NCBI RefSeq assembly: GCF_001612745.1
Contig: NZ_BDBA01000023.1
Span: 1 to 64,000, forward strand
DNA length: 64,000 nt
Source of the DNA: Nocardia amamiensis NBRC 102102
GTDB taxonomy: Bacteria; Actinomycetota; Actinomycetes; Mycobacteriales; Mycobacteriaceae
Direction: 5' to 3'
Of this stretch, positions 35,215 to 43,972 are shown in pieces. How positions within the stretch are numbered: position 1 is the first letter of the stretch; the number at the start of each line of letters is the position of its first letter. The position numbers and the translations under genes are program-made. The notes under the pieces are model-generated. The model saw only the letters and a list, made by a program, of their open reading frames with translations. It was not told where the DNA came from and did not search any database.

Positions 35215-36162
35215 ATGGCAGTCACCTGGCCGGACGAGGTGGACGAGGTGCTCGGCGGCGACCTGACCTGCGCGGCGGCGTACCTGACGCCCGCGGGGGG
35301 CGCGGTGGTGTCGGCGGTGTCGCCGATCGGGCTGCGCGACCGGGCGGCGGGCACGGTCGGGTTCACGACGTCGCTCGGGTTCGGGCGCAAGCTCGAGCGC
35401 ATGAAACGGGACCCGAAGGTGGCGCTGGCGTACCACGCTCGCGAGCACGGTATCGGCGACCTCGGCAACCCGCGATTCGTGCTGGTGCAGGGCACGGCGA
35501 GCTTCGATCCGACACCGGACCAGGACGCGCTCGACCGCATCGGCGACCAGTCGGTCCCCTATCTGGGCCCACCGCGACGCGGCGTGTTCTGGGATCGCTG
35601 GCTGCGCGCGTACTACGCCGACCGTGTGCTGGTGACGGTGCGGATCGAGCGCATCGTCGTGTGGCCGGATCTCGACGCCGCGGGCTCGCCCGAGATCTTC
35701 GGCGCGGCAATGCCATCCGTCGAGCCGGACCCGCAACGGCCGCCCGCGAAAGGCACCGGCCCACGAGTGGATGTCCCGAAAACCGCGGCGCGGGTGGCGA
35801 AGCTGCCGCATCGGCTGCTCGGCTACCGGCAGGCCGACGGCTTCCCCACGGTTGTTCCCGTGCGGGTAGCCGAAAACGGCGGCGGCGGTGTCCATCTCAC
35901 CGTCCCGGCGGGTCTGCCGCAGGGCGGGCGGCGCGCCGGACTGCTGGCGCACGCCTATCGCCCGCAGCTGATCGGCCTGGAATCACGGCTGTACACCGGT
36001 TGGCTCGAGGTCTCCGAATCGGCGGCGGTGTACGCACCGCACACCGCCGCCGGGTTCACAGCGCCGCCGAACAAGACGATCCTGTTGCTGGCCAATGGTT
36101 TTCTCGCGCGCCGCGGACTCGCACGGGCGCGCAAGTCCGGCAGAGCCGAGGCCATGCGCTGA
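35215..36162 (+). CDS. Split-barrel (pyridoxamine-phosphate-oxidase-fold) protein
   Basis: A 315-residue protein with a flavin-type split barrel at the N-terminus: TCAAAYLTPAGGAVVSAVSPIGLRD, GTVGFTTSLGFGRKLERMKRDPKVALAYHARE, FVLVQGTASFDPTP. A second half (from about 185, PHRLLGYRQADGFPTVVPVRV) looks like another, degenerate copy of the fold. The family is common in actinobacteria but its reaction is not known. The stop codon is the first base triplet of a hairpin terminator. Confidence 0.75.
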   Translation: MAVTWPDEVDEVLGGDLTCAAAYLTPAGGAVVSAVSPIGLRDRAAGTVGFTTSLGFGRKLERMKRDPKVALAYHAREHGIGDLGNPRFVLVQGTASFDPTPDQDALDRIGDQSVPYLGPPRRGVFWDRWLRAYYADRVLVTVRIERIVVWPDLDAAGSPEIFGAAMPSVEPDPQRPPAKGTGPRVDVPKTAARVAKLPHRLLGYRQADGFPTVVPVRVAENGGGGVHLTVPAGLPQGGRRAGLLAHAYRPQLIGLESRLYTGWLEVSESAAVYAPHTAAGFTAPPNKTILLLANGFLARRGLARARKSGRAEAMR

Positions 36163-36191
36163 CGTGCCCGAACTGGGCCGCGGGCACGTCA
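36160..36191. terminator. Bidirectional hairpin terminator
   Basis: TGACGTGCCCG pairs perfectly (11 bp) with CGGGCACGTCA around a 10-nt loop. The stem starts at the stop codon of the split-barrel gene and lies 10 nt from the stop of the convergent P450, so it serves both. Confidence 0.85.
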
Positions 36192-36201
36192 GCAGCCACG
36201 G

Positions 36202-37431
36202 TCAGTCCGCGGGCTCCAGGTAGACCGGGAGCTTCGCATGGCCGTTGGAGATGAAGCTGGATACGGTGCCGAGGTCGGCCGGGTCGGCGGCCAACCGCAT
36301 CTTCGGGAAGCGCTGGAAGATGCCGGGAAGGGCGATCTCGGCTTCCAGCCGGGCCAGCGGCGCGCCGAGGCAGTGATGCGCCCCGTAGCCGAAGGCCAAG
36401 TGCTCCTTGGTCGGCCTGCGCACGTCGAACTCGTCCGCGGTCGCGCCGTGCAGCTTCGGGTCGCGGTTGGCCGCAGCGTACGACGCGAGAATCGGCTCCC
36501 CCTTGGCGATGCGAATCCCGTCCATCTCGATGTCGTCGGCCGCGTAGCGCAGCGGCAGGTGCGCCACCGGCGCCTCGAAGCGCAGCGCCTCCTCGATCAG
36601 ATCGGTCCACGCCGCACCGCCGCCGGTCACCTGGGCGCGCTGATCGTCGCGGGTCAGCAGCGCGAAGATGGCCTGGTCGAGCAGGTTCACCGTGGTCTCG
36701 TGCCCCGCGCTGATGACAAGCAGCAGCGTGTCGATCAATTCCTGTTCGGTCAGCTGCGAACCGTCGTCCTCGTCGCGGTGCGAGATCAGCAGGCTGGTCA
36801 TGTCGTCACCGGGCGTCTCGCGCCGGTAGGCGACGAGCTCCCCCAGGATCCGGTACATCTCCATATAGTTGGCCTGGGACTCCTCCGGGCCGAGCGAGGT
36901 GTCGAAGATACCGTCGACGCACGTGCGCAGACCGGCGTTCAGGGATTCCGGAACACCCATCAGCGCGCTGATCACTTGAATCGGCAGCGGATAGGCGAAA
37001 CCCTCGCGCAGGTCCACCGCCTCGCCCGCGGGGGCCGCCGCCAGCTCGGCCAGCAGATTCGCGGTGATCTCCTCGATCAACGGACGCATCGCCTGGGTGC
37101 GGCGGTGCGTGAACGCGGGCGCGACCAGCTTGCGCAGCCTGCGATGATCGGCGCCGTACGCGGTGAACATGTTGTTCACCGCCACCCACAGGAACAACGG
37201 CCAGTCCTGCGGTATCTCCCCGTTGATGAACGCGGGCCAGTGCTGCCTGGCGTCCTTGGACACCCTGGGGTCGGCCAGCAGGCGCTTGAGCAGATCGGCA
37301 TCGGTCACCGACCACGCACGCACGCCGCCGGGCAGCTCGACGAGGGTGACCGGTCCACGCGCACGGAGTCGAGCGGACTCGCCCTGGATATCGGTGCCCG
37401 TCAGGTCTAGTACTAGGGGCTGTGTGTCCAT
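36202..37431 (-). CDS. Conservon 2 P450 with canonical motifs (CYP154-like)
   Basis: A 409-residue P450. I-helix [13 protein letters not shown]-helix EEALRFEAP (ExxR intact) and heme loop [17 protein letters not shown] are canonical. It ends [13 protein letters not shown], a tail that reappears in the 47-residue relic at 40503. AAGGAG overlaps the upstream P450 stop and lies 5 nt before the ATG, so the two are in one transcript. It is the last gene of conservon 2 and corresponds to the CYP154-type partner in conservon 1. Substrate and redox partners are unknown. Confidence 0.93.
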   Translation of the reverse strand: MDTQPLVLDLTGTDIQGESARLRARGPVTLVELPGGVRAWSVTDADLLKRLLADPRVSKDARQHWPAFINGEIPQDWPLFLWVAVNNMFTAYGADHRRLRKLVAPAFTHRRTQAMRPLIEEITANLLAELAAAPAGEAVDLREGFAYPLPIQVISALMGVPESLNAGLRTCVDGIFDTSLGPEESQANYMEMYRILGELVAYRRETPGDDMTSLLISHRDEDDGSQLTEQELIDTLLLVISAGHETTVNLLDQAIFALLTRDDQRAQVTGGGAAWTDLIEEALRFEAPVAHLPLRYAADDIEMDGIRIAKGEPILASYAAANRDPKLHGATADEFDVRRPTKEHLAFGYGAHHCLGAPLARLEAEIALPGIFQRFPKMRLAADPADLGTVSSFISNGHAKLPVYLEPAD

Positions 37432-37440
37432 TGGATCTCC

Positions 37441-38703
37441 TTAAAGCACTGTCAACGGAGGGGATTTCGGAAAGACGACGGGTAGGGACACCAGGGCGCG
37501 GTGGAACGGACCGGGCCGCCAGGTCAATTGGTCCGGCGCGACGGCCAAACTCAGTTCGGGAAGCGCGTCGAGGAGTTGATCAATGGCGTCTTGCACCACC
37601 AGGTAGGCGGCCGACCGGGCAGGGCAGGCATGGGGCCCGACACTCCAGGCCAGATGCGCGCGGCTGTCGGTGCGTCCGCCGACGCCGATCGCCGGGTCGT
37701 TGTTACAGCCCGTCATGCTGATCACGACCGGTTGGTGCGCGGGCAACCACACCCCGTCGATGAGGATCGGCTGCTTCGGATAGCTGACGCAATAGTTGGC
37801 CATCGGCGGATCGTTGAACAAGACCTCGTCGAGGGCGTCGCGAGTCGAAAGGCTGCCGCCGAGAAAGTCTCCCGCGAACCGGTCGTCGGTGAGCATCACC
37901 CGCAGGGTGTTGACGATCAGGTTCTGCTGCGGCTCGATGCCCGCGCCGTACAAGGTGACCAGCTGGTGGATCATCTCCACGTCGTCCAGACCAGCGGGAT
38001 GTCGCAGCAGCCGGGAGGTGACGTCGTCGCCCGGATCCTTCCGCTTCATCTGCACCAGCTCGAACAGCGCGTCGGTGAGCATCGCGTTGCCCTTGTCCGC
38101 ATTGACGCCTTCGAAGATGGCGGCCATGCCGGTCGCGACCTGCTGCCCGATATCCGGCGGGCAGCCGAGCATGGAATTGAGCACCGCGAACGTGAGCGGG
38201 AAAGCGTACTGGCTGATCAGATCCGCGGCGCCGTCCTGGCAGAAGGCGTTGATCAACGGGATGGCGATCTGCTCGACCGTGCTGTGCAGGGCGTGCAGAT
38301 CGATCTCCGCGATGCTGGCGATGTTCGCCTGCCGGTAGCGCAGGTGTTCCAGGCCCGCGCTGCGCAACGCGTTCGGCCGCCACTCGAGCATCGGCAGGAT
38401 CGGGCACTCGCCGGGAATGCCCTTCTGCCAGGTGCGCGGGTCGGCCGGGAAATGGTCGGGGTCATTGAGAACGCGCAGTGCGGTGTGGTAGCCGATCACC
38501 AAGGTGGCGGGCACACCGGGCGACAGCTCCACCGGAACGAGCGGACCGTACTTGCGGCGCATATCGCGGTAGGCCCGATGGGGATCGGCGGCGTACTCCT
38601 CCGAATACAGCGCGTATCGGGGCCCGTCGGTGTCGATCGGCGAACCGTGCTGGACAGGGCAACCGCTCGGGGAGGCGGGCGGCGGGAAGTGTGGCGTGGT
38701 CAC
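37441..38703 (-). CDS. Conservon 2 P450 lacking ExxR (copy b)
   Basis: A 420-residue CYP157-like P450. The heme Cys is at 360 (WSVGPHACPARSAAYL). The K-helix is E293-V-L-F296 in place of ExxR, and the I-helix reads YGAGIEPQQNL with Pro where the catalytic Thr should be. GTG 38703 is chosen by alignment with copy a. It is a close paralogue of the gene at 38901-40196 along its whole length. Its 5' flank carries a worn relic of the conservon GTPase 3' end. With Arg missing, heme packing and oxidation chemistry may differ from normal P450s. Confidence 0.9.
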   Translation of the reverse strand: MTTPHFPPPASPSGCPVQHGSPIDTDGPRYALYSEEYAADPHRAYRDMRRKYGPLVPVELSPGVPATLVIGYHTALRVLNDPDHFPADPRTWQKGIPGECPILPMLEWRPNALRSAGLEHLRYRQANIASIAEIDLHALHSTVEQIAIPLINAFCQDGAADLISQYAFPLTFAVLNSMLGCPPDIGQQVATGMAAIFEGVNADKGNAMLTDALFELVQMKRKDPGDDVTSRLLRHPAGLDDVEMIHQLVTLYGAGIEPQQNLIVNTLRVMLTDDRFAGDFLGGSLSTRDALDEVLFNDPPMANYCVSYPKQPILIDGVWLPAHQPVVISMTGCNNDPAIGVGGRTDSRAHLAWSVGPHACPARSAAYLVVQDAIDQLLDALPELSLAVAPDQLTWRPGPFHRALVSLPVVFPKSPPLTVL

Positions 38704-38790
38704 GAAGGTAACTCCAGAAACGAACAGACAGCCGGCGACCGCGGTCGAGCATGCGGGCACGCGCTCCGGTCACGGACGCCGACTCGGTAC
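38704..38790 (-). pseudogene. Relic of GTPase gene 3' end (before P450 copy b)
   Basis: Immediately upstream of P450 copy b the sequence aligns, with gaps, to the 3' end of the conservon 2 GTPase gene and to the better preserved relic at 40197. The common landmarks are GGCGTGGTCA, ACTCCA, GTCGAGCATG and CGGTCACG on the plus strand. It shows that the P450 was copied together with the tail of the GTPase gene. Confidence 0.5.
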
Positions 38791-38900
38791 AGGCGTATCG
38801 AGGTGCCAGGTCGATCGGCGGGTACCTCGATGTACACGCCCCTGGGTGATTGTCTCCCTTCTGAATCGGTATGCGGCGGTCCCCGCCGAGCGGATCGCAG

Positions 38901-40196
38901 CTATGACGCCGACGGTCCTCGAGGGTCCGGGAATACGTTCAACGGAGGGGATGCCGGGAAGACGACCGGGAGCGCGGCCAGCGCCCGTTGGAACGGACCC
39001 GGCCGCCAGACCAGCTCCTCGGCACCGACCGCGAGCCGCATCTCGGGCAGGGCATCGAGCAACTGGTCGATGGCGTCCTGGACGATCAGATAGGCGACCG
39101 ACCTGGCCGGGCAGGCGTGCGGACCGACACTCCAGGCGAGGTGCGCTCGGTTGTCGGTGTACGCACCCGTGTTGATCTGGGGGTCGTTATTGCAGGCGGT
39201 CATGCTGACGACCACGGGCTGGTGCGCCGGCAGCCAGACACCGTCGATCAGCATCGGCTGCCGCGGGAACGTGATGCAGTAGTTCGAGAGCGGTGGATCG
39301 GTGAACAACACCTCGTCCAGCGCGTCCCGGGTCGAGAGGCTGCCACCGAGAATGCCGCCCGCGAATCGCTGGTCGGTGAGCATCAGCCGAAGGGTGTTGA
39401 TGATCAGGTTCTTCGTGGGCTCGATACCGGCGCCGTATACGCACAGCACCTGGTGAATCATCTCTTCGTCATCGAGCCCGGCCGGATGCCGCAGCAGCCC
39501 CGTGACGATGTCGTCGCCGGGCTGGGTTCGCTTGAGCGCGACCAGATCCGCCATCGCCGAAGCGAACATCGCATTGCCCTGCTCGGCCTCGATGCCTTCG
39601 AACATCGCGGCCATGCCCGTCGCCGCCCGCTGCCCGATGTCCGGCGGGCAGCCGAGCATGGCGTTGATCACCGCGAAGGCCAGCGGGAACGCGTACTGAG
39701 TGACCAGGTCGGCGGAACCTTCGCCGCAGAATGTGTTGATCAGTGGAACCGCGATCTGCTCGACCGTGGCGCGCAGACCGAACAGGTCGATCTCTTCGAT
39801 GCCCGCGACGGTGGCCTGCCGGTAGCGAGTGTGCGCCGCCCCGGTGGTGCGGATCGCGGCCGGACGCCACTCCAGCATCGGCAGGACCGGGCAGTCACTG
39901 GGCACCGTCGTCTGCCAGGTGCGCGAGTCGGCCGGAAAGTGGTCGGGATCGTTCAGGATGCGCAGCGCGGTGTGATAGCCGATCACCAGCGTCGCCGGTA
40001 CACCAGGCGCTAGTTCCACCGGCACCAGCGGCCCGTACCGGCTGCGCATCTCCCGGTAGACACGGTGCGGGTCCGCGGCGAATTCCTCCGCGTACAGCGC
40101 GACGCGCGGGCCGTCGGTATCGATCGGCGAACCGTGCTTGACAGGGCAGCCGTTCGCGGCGGCCGTAGTGTGCGGCGAGAACTGTGGCGTGGTCAA
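38901..40196 (-). CDS. Conservon 2 P450 lacking ExxR (copy a)
   Basis: A 431-residue CYP157-like P450. The K-helix reads E295-V-L-F298, lacking the Arg of ExxR. The I-helix is YGAGIEPTKNL, and the heme loop WSVGPHACPARSVAYL holds Cys 362. TTG 40196 is the inferred start: it aligns with GTG 38703 of copy b and with the TTG that overlaps the GTPase stop at 40649. The protein shares NGCPVKHGSPIDTDGPR at its start with copy b and with the relic at 40503. A 197-nt gap separates it from copy b. Likely cytoplasmic; catalytic status uncertain. Confidence 0.9.
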   Translation of the reverse strand: MTTPQFSPHTTAAANGCPVKHGSPIDTDGPRVALYAEEFAADPHRVYREMRSRYGPLVPVELAPGVPATLVIGYHTALRILNDPDHFPADSRTWQTTVPSDCPVLPMLEWRPAAIRTTGAAHTRYRQATVAGIEEIDLFGLRATVEQIAVPLINTFCGEGSADLVTQYAFPLAFAVINAMLGCPPDIGQRAATGMAAMFEGIEAEQGNAMFASAMADLVALKRTQPGDDIVTGLLRHPAGLDDEEMIHQVLCVYGAGIEPTKNLIINTLRLMLTDQRFAGGILGGSLSTRDALDEVLFTDPPLSNYCITFPRQPMLIDGVWLPAHQPVVVSMTACNNDPQINTGAYTDNRAHLAWSVGPHACPARSVAYLIVQDAIDQLLDALPEMRLAVGAEELVWRPGPFQRALAALPVVFPASPPLNVFPDPRGPSAS

Positions 40197-40290
40197 AAAC
40201 GTGACTCCAAAACGGGGACAGAACGTTCGACGAGCATGGTCGGAAAGCGCGCGGCACGTGCCTCGGTCACGTGCATCGAAGTGGTCGATG
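40197..40290 (-). pseudogene. Relic of GTPase gene 3' end (before P450 copy a)
   Basis: Read on the minus strand this stretch encodes DARDRGTCRALSDHARRTF in shifted frames. The GTPase tail has DARDRGTCLRSLITLVEF, so this is a frameshifted copy of the last 30 codons of the conservon 2 GTPase gene. Plus-strand identity is obvious: TTCGACGAGC, TGGTCAAA and GACTCCAAA are shared with 40645-40740. It marks the left boundary of a tandem duplication. Confidence 0.72.
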
Positions 40291-40502
40291 TGGTGGATCC
40301 GGCCTGATGACGCATTCGCCTGGGACACAGCATATCTCGCGCCCAGAACAGCAATACGGGTCGAGACGCTGCCTTCACTCCCGCGCCCGGGTAACAGACC
40401 CGCACCCGCGTCTCCCACCGGGGTTACGCGGGTTTCGGTCTGGCACGTCATGTCAGCGAGGTTCGTGGTCGCGGTGCGTAATTCGATGCCGGCCGGTCGG
40501 GA
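40291..40502 (-). other. Non-coding gap inside conservon 2
   Basis: No gene or convincing relic is recognised between the GTPase-tail relic and the 47-residue P450 remnant. It may contain decayed intergenic sequence of the duplicated unit. Confidence 0.4.
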
Positions 40503-40652
40503 CTACCGCTCCGCCGCCAGGAACACCGGCAGTTCGGAGTGTCCACTGGAGATGCGGGGGCCATCGGTGTCGATCGGCGATCCGTGCGCGACCGGACAGC
40601 CACCTGCCGCCATACGGGTGGTGAGCCTCGACGAGGACTGGGGCATGGTCAA
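40503..40652 (-). pseudogene. Head-to-tail P450 remnant (CYP157 head joined to CYP154 tail)
   Basis: A short open frame directly coupled to the GTPase. TTG at 40652 overlaps the GTPase TGA; ATG at 40646 is the first Met and gives 47 residues. Its first 31 residues match the start of the ExxR-less P450s (GGCPVAHGSPIDTDGPR versus NGCPVKHGSPIDTDGPR). The last 16 (ISSGHSELPVFLAAER) match the very end of the CYP154-like protein ([16 protein letters not shown]). This is what remains after an in-frame deletion spanning a CYP157-CYP154 gene pair. Translation is possible, but no P450 function can remain. Confidence 0.8.
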
Positions 40653-41254
40653 AGACGAGACTCCAAACGGTGGAACAAGAATTCGACGAGCGTGATCAGC
40701 GAACGCAGGCAGGTGCCACGGTCCCGCGCGTCCAGCGACGTCAGCGGTGTGCCGGGTTCCAGGTCGAGGGCATCGCGCACCTCGTCGAGCGGGTAATGCC
40801 GTGAGCCTTCGAACTGGTTGACCGCCACCGAATACGGGACACCGCGTTCTTCGAGCACCGAGAGAACTTCGTCGGACTTCTCGATGCGGCGGGTGTCGAC
40901 CAGCACCAGCGCGCCGAGGGCACCGCGGGCCAGCTCCTCCCACAAGGGGACGAAACGCTGCTGGCCCGGCGTGCCGAACAGATAGAGCGCGAGTTTGGGG
41001 CTGAGGGTGATGCGGCCGAAGTCCATCGCGACGGTGGTCTGCGACTTGCCGGGCAGCCCGGCCATGTCGTCGACGCCGACACTGGCTTCGGTGATGGTCT
41101 CCTCCGTGCGCAGCGGCTTGATCTCCGAGACGCTGCTCACGAACGTGGTCTTGCCGACACCGAAATTGCCCGCGACCAACAGTTTCACCGACCGCGTCAC
41201 GGTCTCGGGCACGTAGTCGACGGAGCGATCAGACGGCGAGAGCACGGAGCCCAT
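40649..41254 (-). CDS. Conservon 2 Ras-like GTPase
   Basis: A 201-residue CvnD-type GTPase. P-loop GNFGVGKTT (29-37), VDDMAGLPGKSQTTVAMDFGR, G3-like LFGTPGQQRFVPLW, and NQFEG at the place of the base-binding NKxD. ATG at 41254 overlaps DUF742 by 26 nt. It is close to the conservon 1 GTPase. The last 30 codons occur twice more, as relics, upstream of the two ExxR-less P450s. It is expected to be regulated by the roadblock protein encoded two genes before. Confidence 0.93.
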   Translation of the reverse strand: MGSVLSPSDRSVDYVPETVTRSVKLLVAGNFGVGKTTFVSSVSEIKPLRTEETITEASVGVDDMAGLPGKSQTTVAMDFGRITLSPKLALYLFGTPGQQRFVPLWEELARGALGALVLVDTRRIEKSDEVLSVLEERGVPYSVAVNQFEGSRHYPLDEVRDALDLEPGTPLTSLDARDRGTCLRSLITLVEFLFHRLESRL

Positions 41255-41579
41255 TGAGTACCTCCTCCAGCAGAGCGATCTCCGGCAGGGACTCGGCCGG
41301 GGTTGGAGTGACCAGATGTCCGCCGTCCATCAGGTCGGACGCGACGATCTTGACAACGGATGGCGGCAGGTCGAGGTACGCAGCGATCTCGGCGATCGAC
41401 AGCGCACCCCGACGACTGCACAGGGCCATGACCCGGCGCGCATCGGGCGACGCGCCGGGGAGTGGATCTTTGGCGGTCAGGACCAAAGTGACCAGGTCCA
41501 GCTCGCGAGTGGGACGGGTGCGTCCTCCGGTGCGCACGTAAGCCCGGACCAGGTCCGGATCGCGCCGCGGCTTACTCAT
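41229..41579 (-). CDS. Conservon 2 DUF742 protein
   Basis: A 116-residue DUF742 (CvnC-type) protein: LVRAYVRTGGRTRPTRELDLVTLV then a winged-helix-like part with RRGALSIAEIAAYLDLPPSVVKIVASDLMDGGHLV. It is separated from the roadblock gene by 73 nt, whereas in conservon 1 the same pair overlaps. It overlaps the GTPase gene. Its molecular role in the complex is unknown. Confidence 0.92.
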   Translation of the reverse strand: MSKPRRDPDLVRAYVRTGGRTRPTRELDLVTLVLTAKDPLPGASPDARRVMALCSRRGALSIAEIAAYLDLPPSVVKIVASDLMDGGHLVTPTPAESLPEIALLEEVLNGLRALAV

Positions 41580-41652
41580 GACGGTACCTCGCCGTTACCC
41601 GGGTCCGTACTGCCCAGCGGCGCGGTGCCGGTGACTCGCTCGCCGCACTCGA

Positions 41653-42078
41653 TCATGGCATTTCGCCGCCGTCTACGCGCCTGCGCGGCTGGCTGCCGAG
41701 CTCGCGTCCGACCCGGCCTGCCAGCTCGTTCATCCGGTGCGCGATGAGGGCCACATCGATGTCGTTGGTGGTCGCGACGCCGAGTAGCGCGCCCTCCCCC
41801 GCGGCGGTGATCAGGATCATTCCCTGGTCGTACTCGGTGATGTTCTGCCGCACACCGTTGGTGGCATCACCGCAGAACTCGCCCAGCGCCTTGCCGAGCG
41901 AGCGCAGGCCGGAGGCGGCGGCGGCGAAACGTTCCGACTCGTCGCGGGTGATCCCCGTGGAGTGCGCGATCCGCAGGCCGTCCTCGGACAGCAATACCGC
42001 GAATCTGACCCCGGCGATACTGAGATCTTCGAGTAGCCAGCCCAGTTTGTTGCTGCTGTCGGTCATGGGTGTGGCCAT
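41653..42078 (-). CDS. Conservon 2 roadblock/LC7-domain protein
   Basis: A 141-residue roadblock protein: LGWLLEDLSIAGVRFAVLLSEDGLRIAHSTGIT, AAAASGLRSLGKALGEF and ITEYDQGMILITAAGEGALLGVATTNDIDVALI are the conserved strands and helices. It shares one base with the sensor stop (TGATG), so translation is coupled. A short basic C-terminal tail (QPRRRVDGG) ends the protein. It probably dimerises and acts on the GTPase. Confidence 0.93.
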   Translation of the reverse strand: MATPMTDSSNKLGWLLEDLSIAGVRFAVLLSEDGLRIAHSTGITRDESERFAAAASGLRSLGKALGEFCGDATNGVRQNITEYDQGMILITAAGEGALLGVATTNDIDVALIAHRMNELAGRVGRELGSQPRRRVDGGEMP

Positions 42079-43448
42079 CAGGATGTCATCCCTTCCGTGT
42101 CATCGGATGCGGCGGCGCGGCCGCTCTTGGAACCCGTCTGCCAAGCTGCGGCGATCTCGGGGCGAGCGAGACCGGGTTCGGTGCGCGGCCCGACCGGGGC
42201 CAACGCGACCGTTCGGCGGCGTCGCTTCGGTAGGCCGCCGCTGGTGATCTCGTGCACCGCGGGCGACTGCTCGTCCTCGGCGGACCGCTCGCTCGGCGCG
42301 TCCGGAGCCGGAACCGTGACCGGGTCGGGTTGTGCCTCCACCACGGGCGCGACCTCCTGGACGTTCTGCGGGGTGACCAGCAGCGACTCCGGGATGTAGA
42401 CCATCGCGCGCATGCCGCCGTAGACGTTCGGGCCGTCGATGTAGACGGTGAAGCCGTAGCGGCGCGCCAGCGCGGCGATACCCGGGAAGCCGACCTTCGG
42501 CGACGGGCCGAGCTGGTGGATGTCGACGGGGCGCTCGTGCGCGAGAACCTGGCGTGCCTCCTCCATCTGCTCGGCGTTCATCCGCACGCCGGCGTCATCG
42601 ATGATCACGGTGACGCCGTGGTGGCCCTCCTGGAAGCTGACGTCCACGTGGGAGGTCGGCGGGGAATACCGCAACGCGTTGTCGAGCAAGGTCGCCAGCG
42701 TGTGCACCAGCGGTTCCACCGCACGGCTGATCACCACGCGATCGAGCTGGGCCGGCCGCACGCGCAGGTATTCGCGGACGCGGCCGATGGCGCCGCCGAT
42801 CACGTCGGTCAGCGTCTGCGCGGGCCAGCGACGGCCGGGCAGGCCACCACAGACGATCACGTAGGACTGCGCCTGACGGATCATCTGCTGCACGGTGTGG
42901 TCGATCCGGGTAAGGGTTTCGTACACCTGGTCATCGCGGTGTTCGCGCAGCGCGGCGCTGACCACCTGGCTGACGTCGGCGCCGAGGCTGACCACGGAGG
43001 TACCGAACGAGCGGACCGCGGCACTGGACGCCTGGCGTGACGCGGCGGCGACCTCGTTACGCGCGGCGTCCTCGGCGCCTTTGATCGCCTGCTGCGCTTC
43101 GGCGTTGGTCTGTTCCCTGGTCTCCGAGCGCATCAGGCTCAGATCGTCGGCGTACCGCTCGGAGATCCAGCGCAGGCATTGCGCCAGTCGCGAATTCTCC
43201 ATGCCCAGCTGGACTTCGACCGGCGGCACTTGCGAGTCGAACCGGCGGATCGATTCGGCCACCGCGGGTAGCGTGGTGGCGGCGAACCGCTCCAGCGTGT
43301 CCTCCGTCGCGCGCTGTTCCCTGGTCAGAGCCTCGACTTTGACCCGTTGAGCCTTGGCATACTGTACTGCGTACAACGCCCCCGCTACGGCGATCACCAC
43401 AGCGACGGCGAGGATCCATGAAAGCACCACGGCGATATCTTGATTCAT
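42078..43448 (-). CDS. Conservon 2 sensor: membrane-anchored HATPase protein
   Basis: A 456-residue CvnA-type protein. One membrane helix (about 7-29) is followed by a long charged helical region (35-190, with EALTREQRATEDTLERFA). A GHKL ATPase domain has its N-box at TLLDNALRYSPP (about 258-269), a G1-like IDDAGVRM, and FPGIAALARRYGFTV. The C-terminal 90 residues are disordered, with a basic GLPKRRRRT motif similar to PKRRRGST in conservon 1. Unlike the conservon 1 sensor it has a single membrane helix. No phosphoacceptor His box is evident. Confidence 0.92.
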   Translation of the reverse strand: MNQDIAVVLSWILAVAVVIAVAGALYAVQYAKAQRVKVEALTREQRATEDTLERFAATTLPAVAESIRRFDSQVPPVEVQLGMENSRLAQCLRWISERYADDLSLMRSETREQTNAEAQQAIKGAEDAARNEVAAASRQASSAAVRSFGTSVVSLGADVSQVVSAALREHRDDQVYETLTRIDHTVQQMIRQAQSYVIVCGGLPGRRWPAQTLTDVIGGAIGRVREYLRVRPAQLDRVVISRAVEPLVHTLATLLDNALRYSPPTSHVDVSFQEGHHGVTVIIDDAGVRMNAEQMEEARQVLAHERPVDIHQLGPSPKVGFPGIAALARRYGFTVYIDGPNVYGGMRAMVYIPESLLVTPQNVQEVAPVVEAQPDPVTVPAPDAPSERSAEDEQSPAVHEITSGGLPKRRRRTVALAPVGPRTEPGLARPEIAAAWQTGSKSGRAAASDDTEGMTS

Positions 43449-43972
43449 CAGTTCTTTCGTCGTTGACTGGTCTCGAGGAATCGGCCCTCTGCCATCCTGC
43501 TTCGCTCGCCTTCCCTCGCCTGCCGACCATGGACGGACCGGTCGGTTGGGTCCGCGTCGGGGCTCTGGAGCCCCGCGTCGACACCGGCGCTCGCCGAAGC
43601 GCCTACCGCACAGTGCCCACAGGACAGGCGATTACATGTTTAATCGCCGACCGCCCGAATCGTGTCCGAACGGTTACCAGAACCCGACCATCCGCACATT
43701 AGCAGCATTCCAGCGAAGTCTCTGCCGATACTGCAGACAGTTTTCGGATTCTCCCAACTGGGACGATAGATGCCGCTGATCGCGACATAGATGCGCAATA
43801 ATGCTGGGCTGCCGTGTAACTCGATCACCGTTCGCCCTGCGTAAGGCCCGCGTGATCGGCGAAGGGATGCCCCATACCGGCCATCGGCGCCATCGTGCGC
43901 ACCGGGAAACCAGTGGACAGAACCCGCGTTCGCCGATAAGGGCGGACCACCGGTACCGGATACCATGCGCCC
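43449..43972. other. Divergent intergenic region, no gene seen
   Basis: A 524-nt gap between conservon 2 (minus) and the Rv0910-like gene (plus). Frames lack coding bias and ribosome sites. It should contain the conservon 2 promoter; an AT-richer patch at about 43680-43800 is the best candidate area. Confidence 0.5.
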
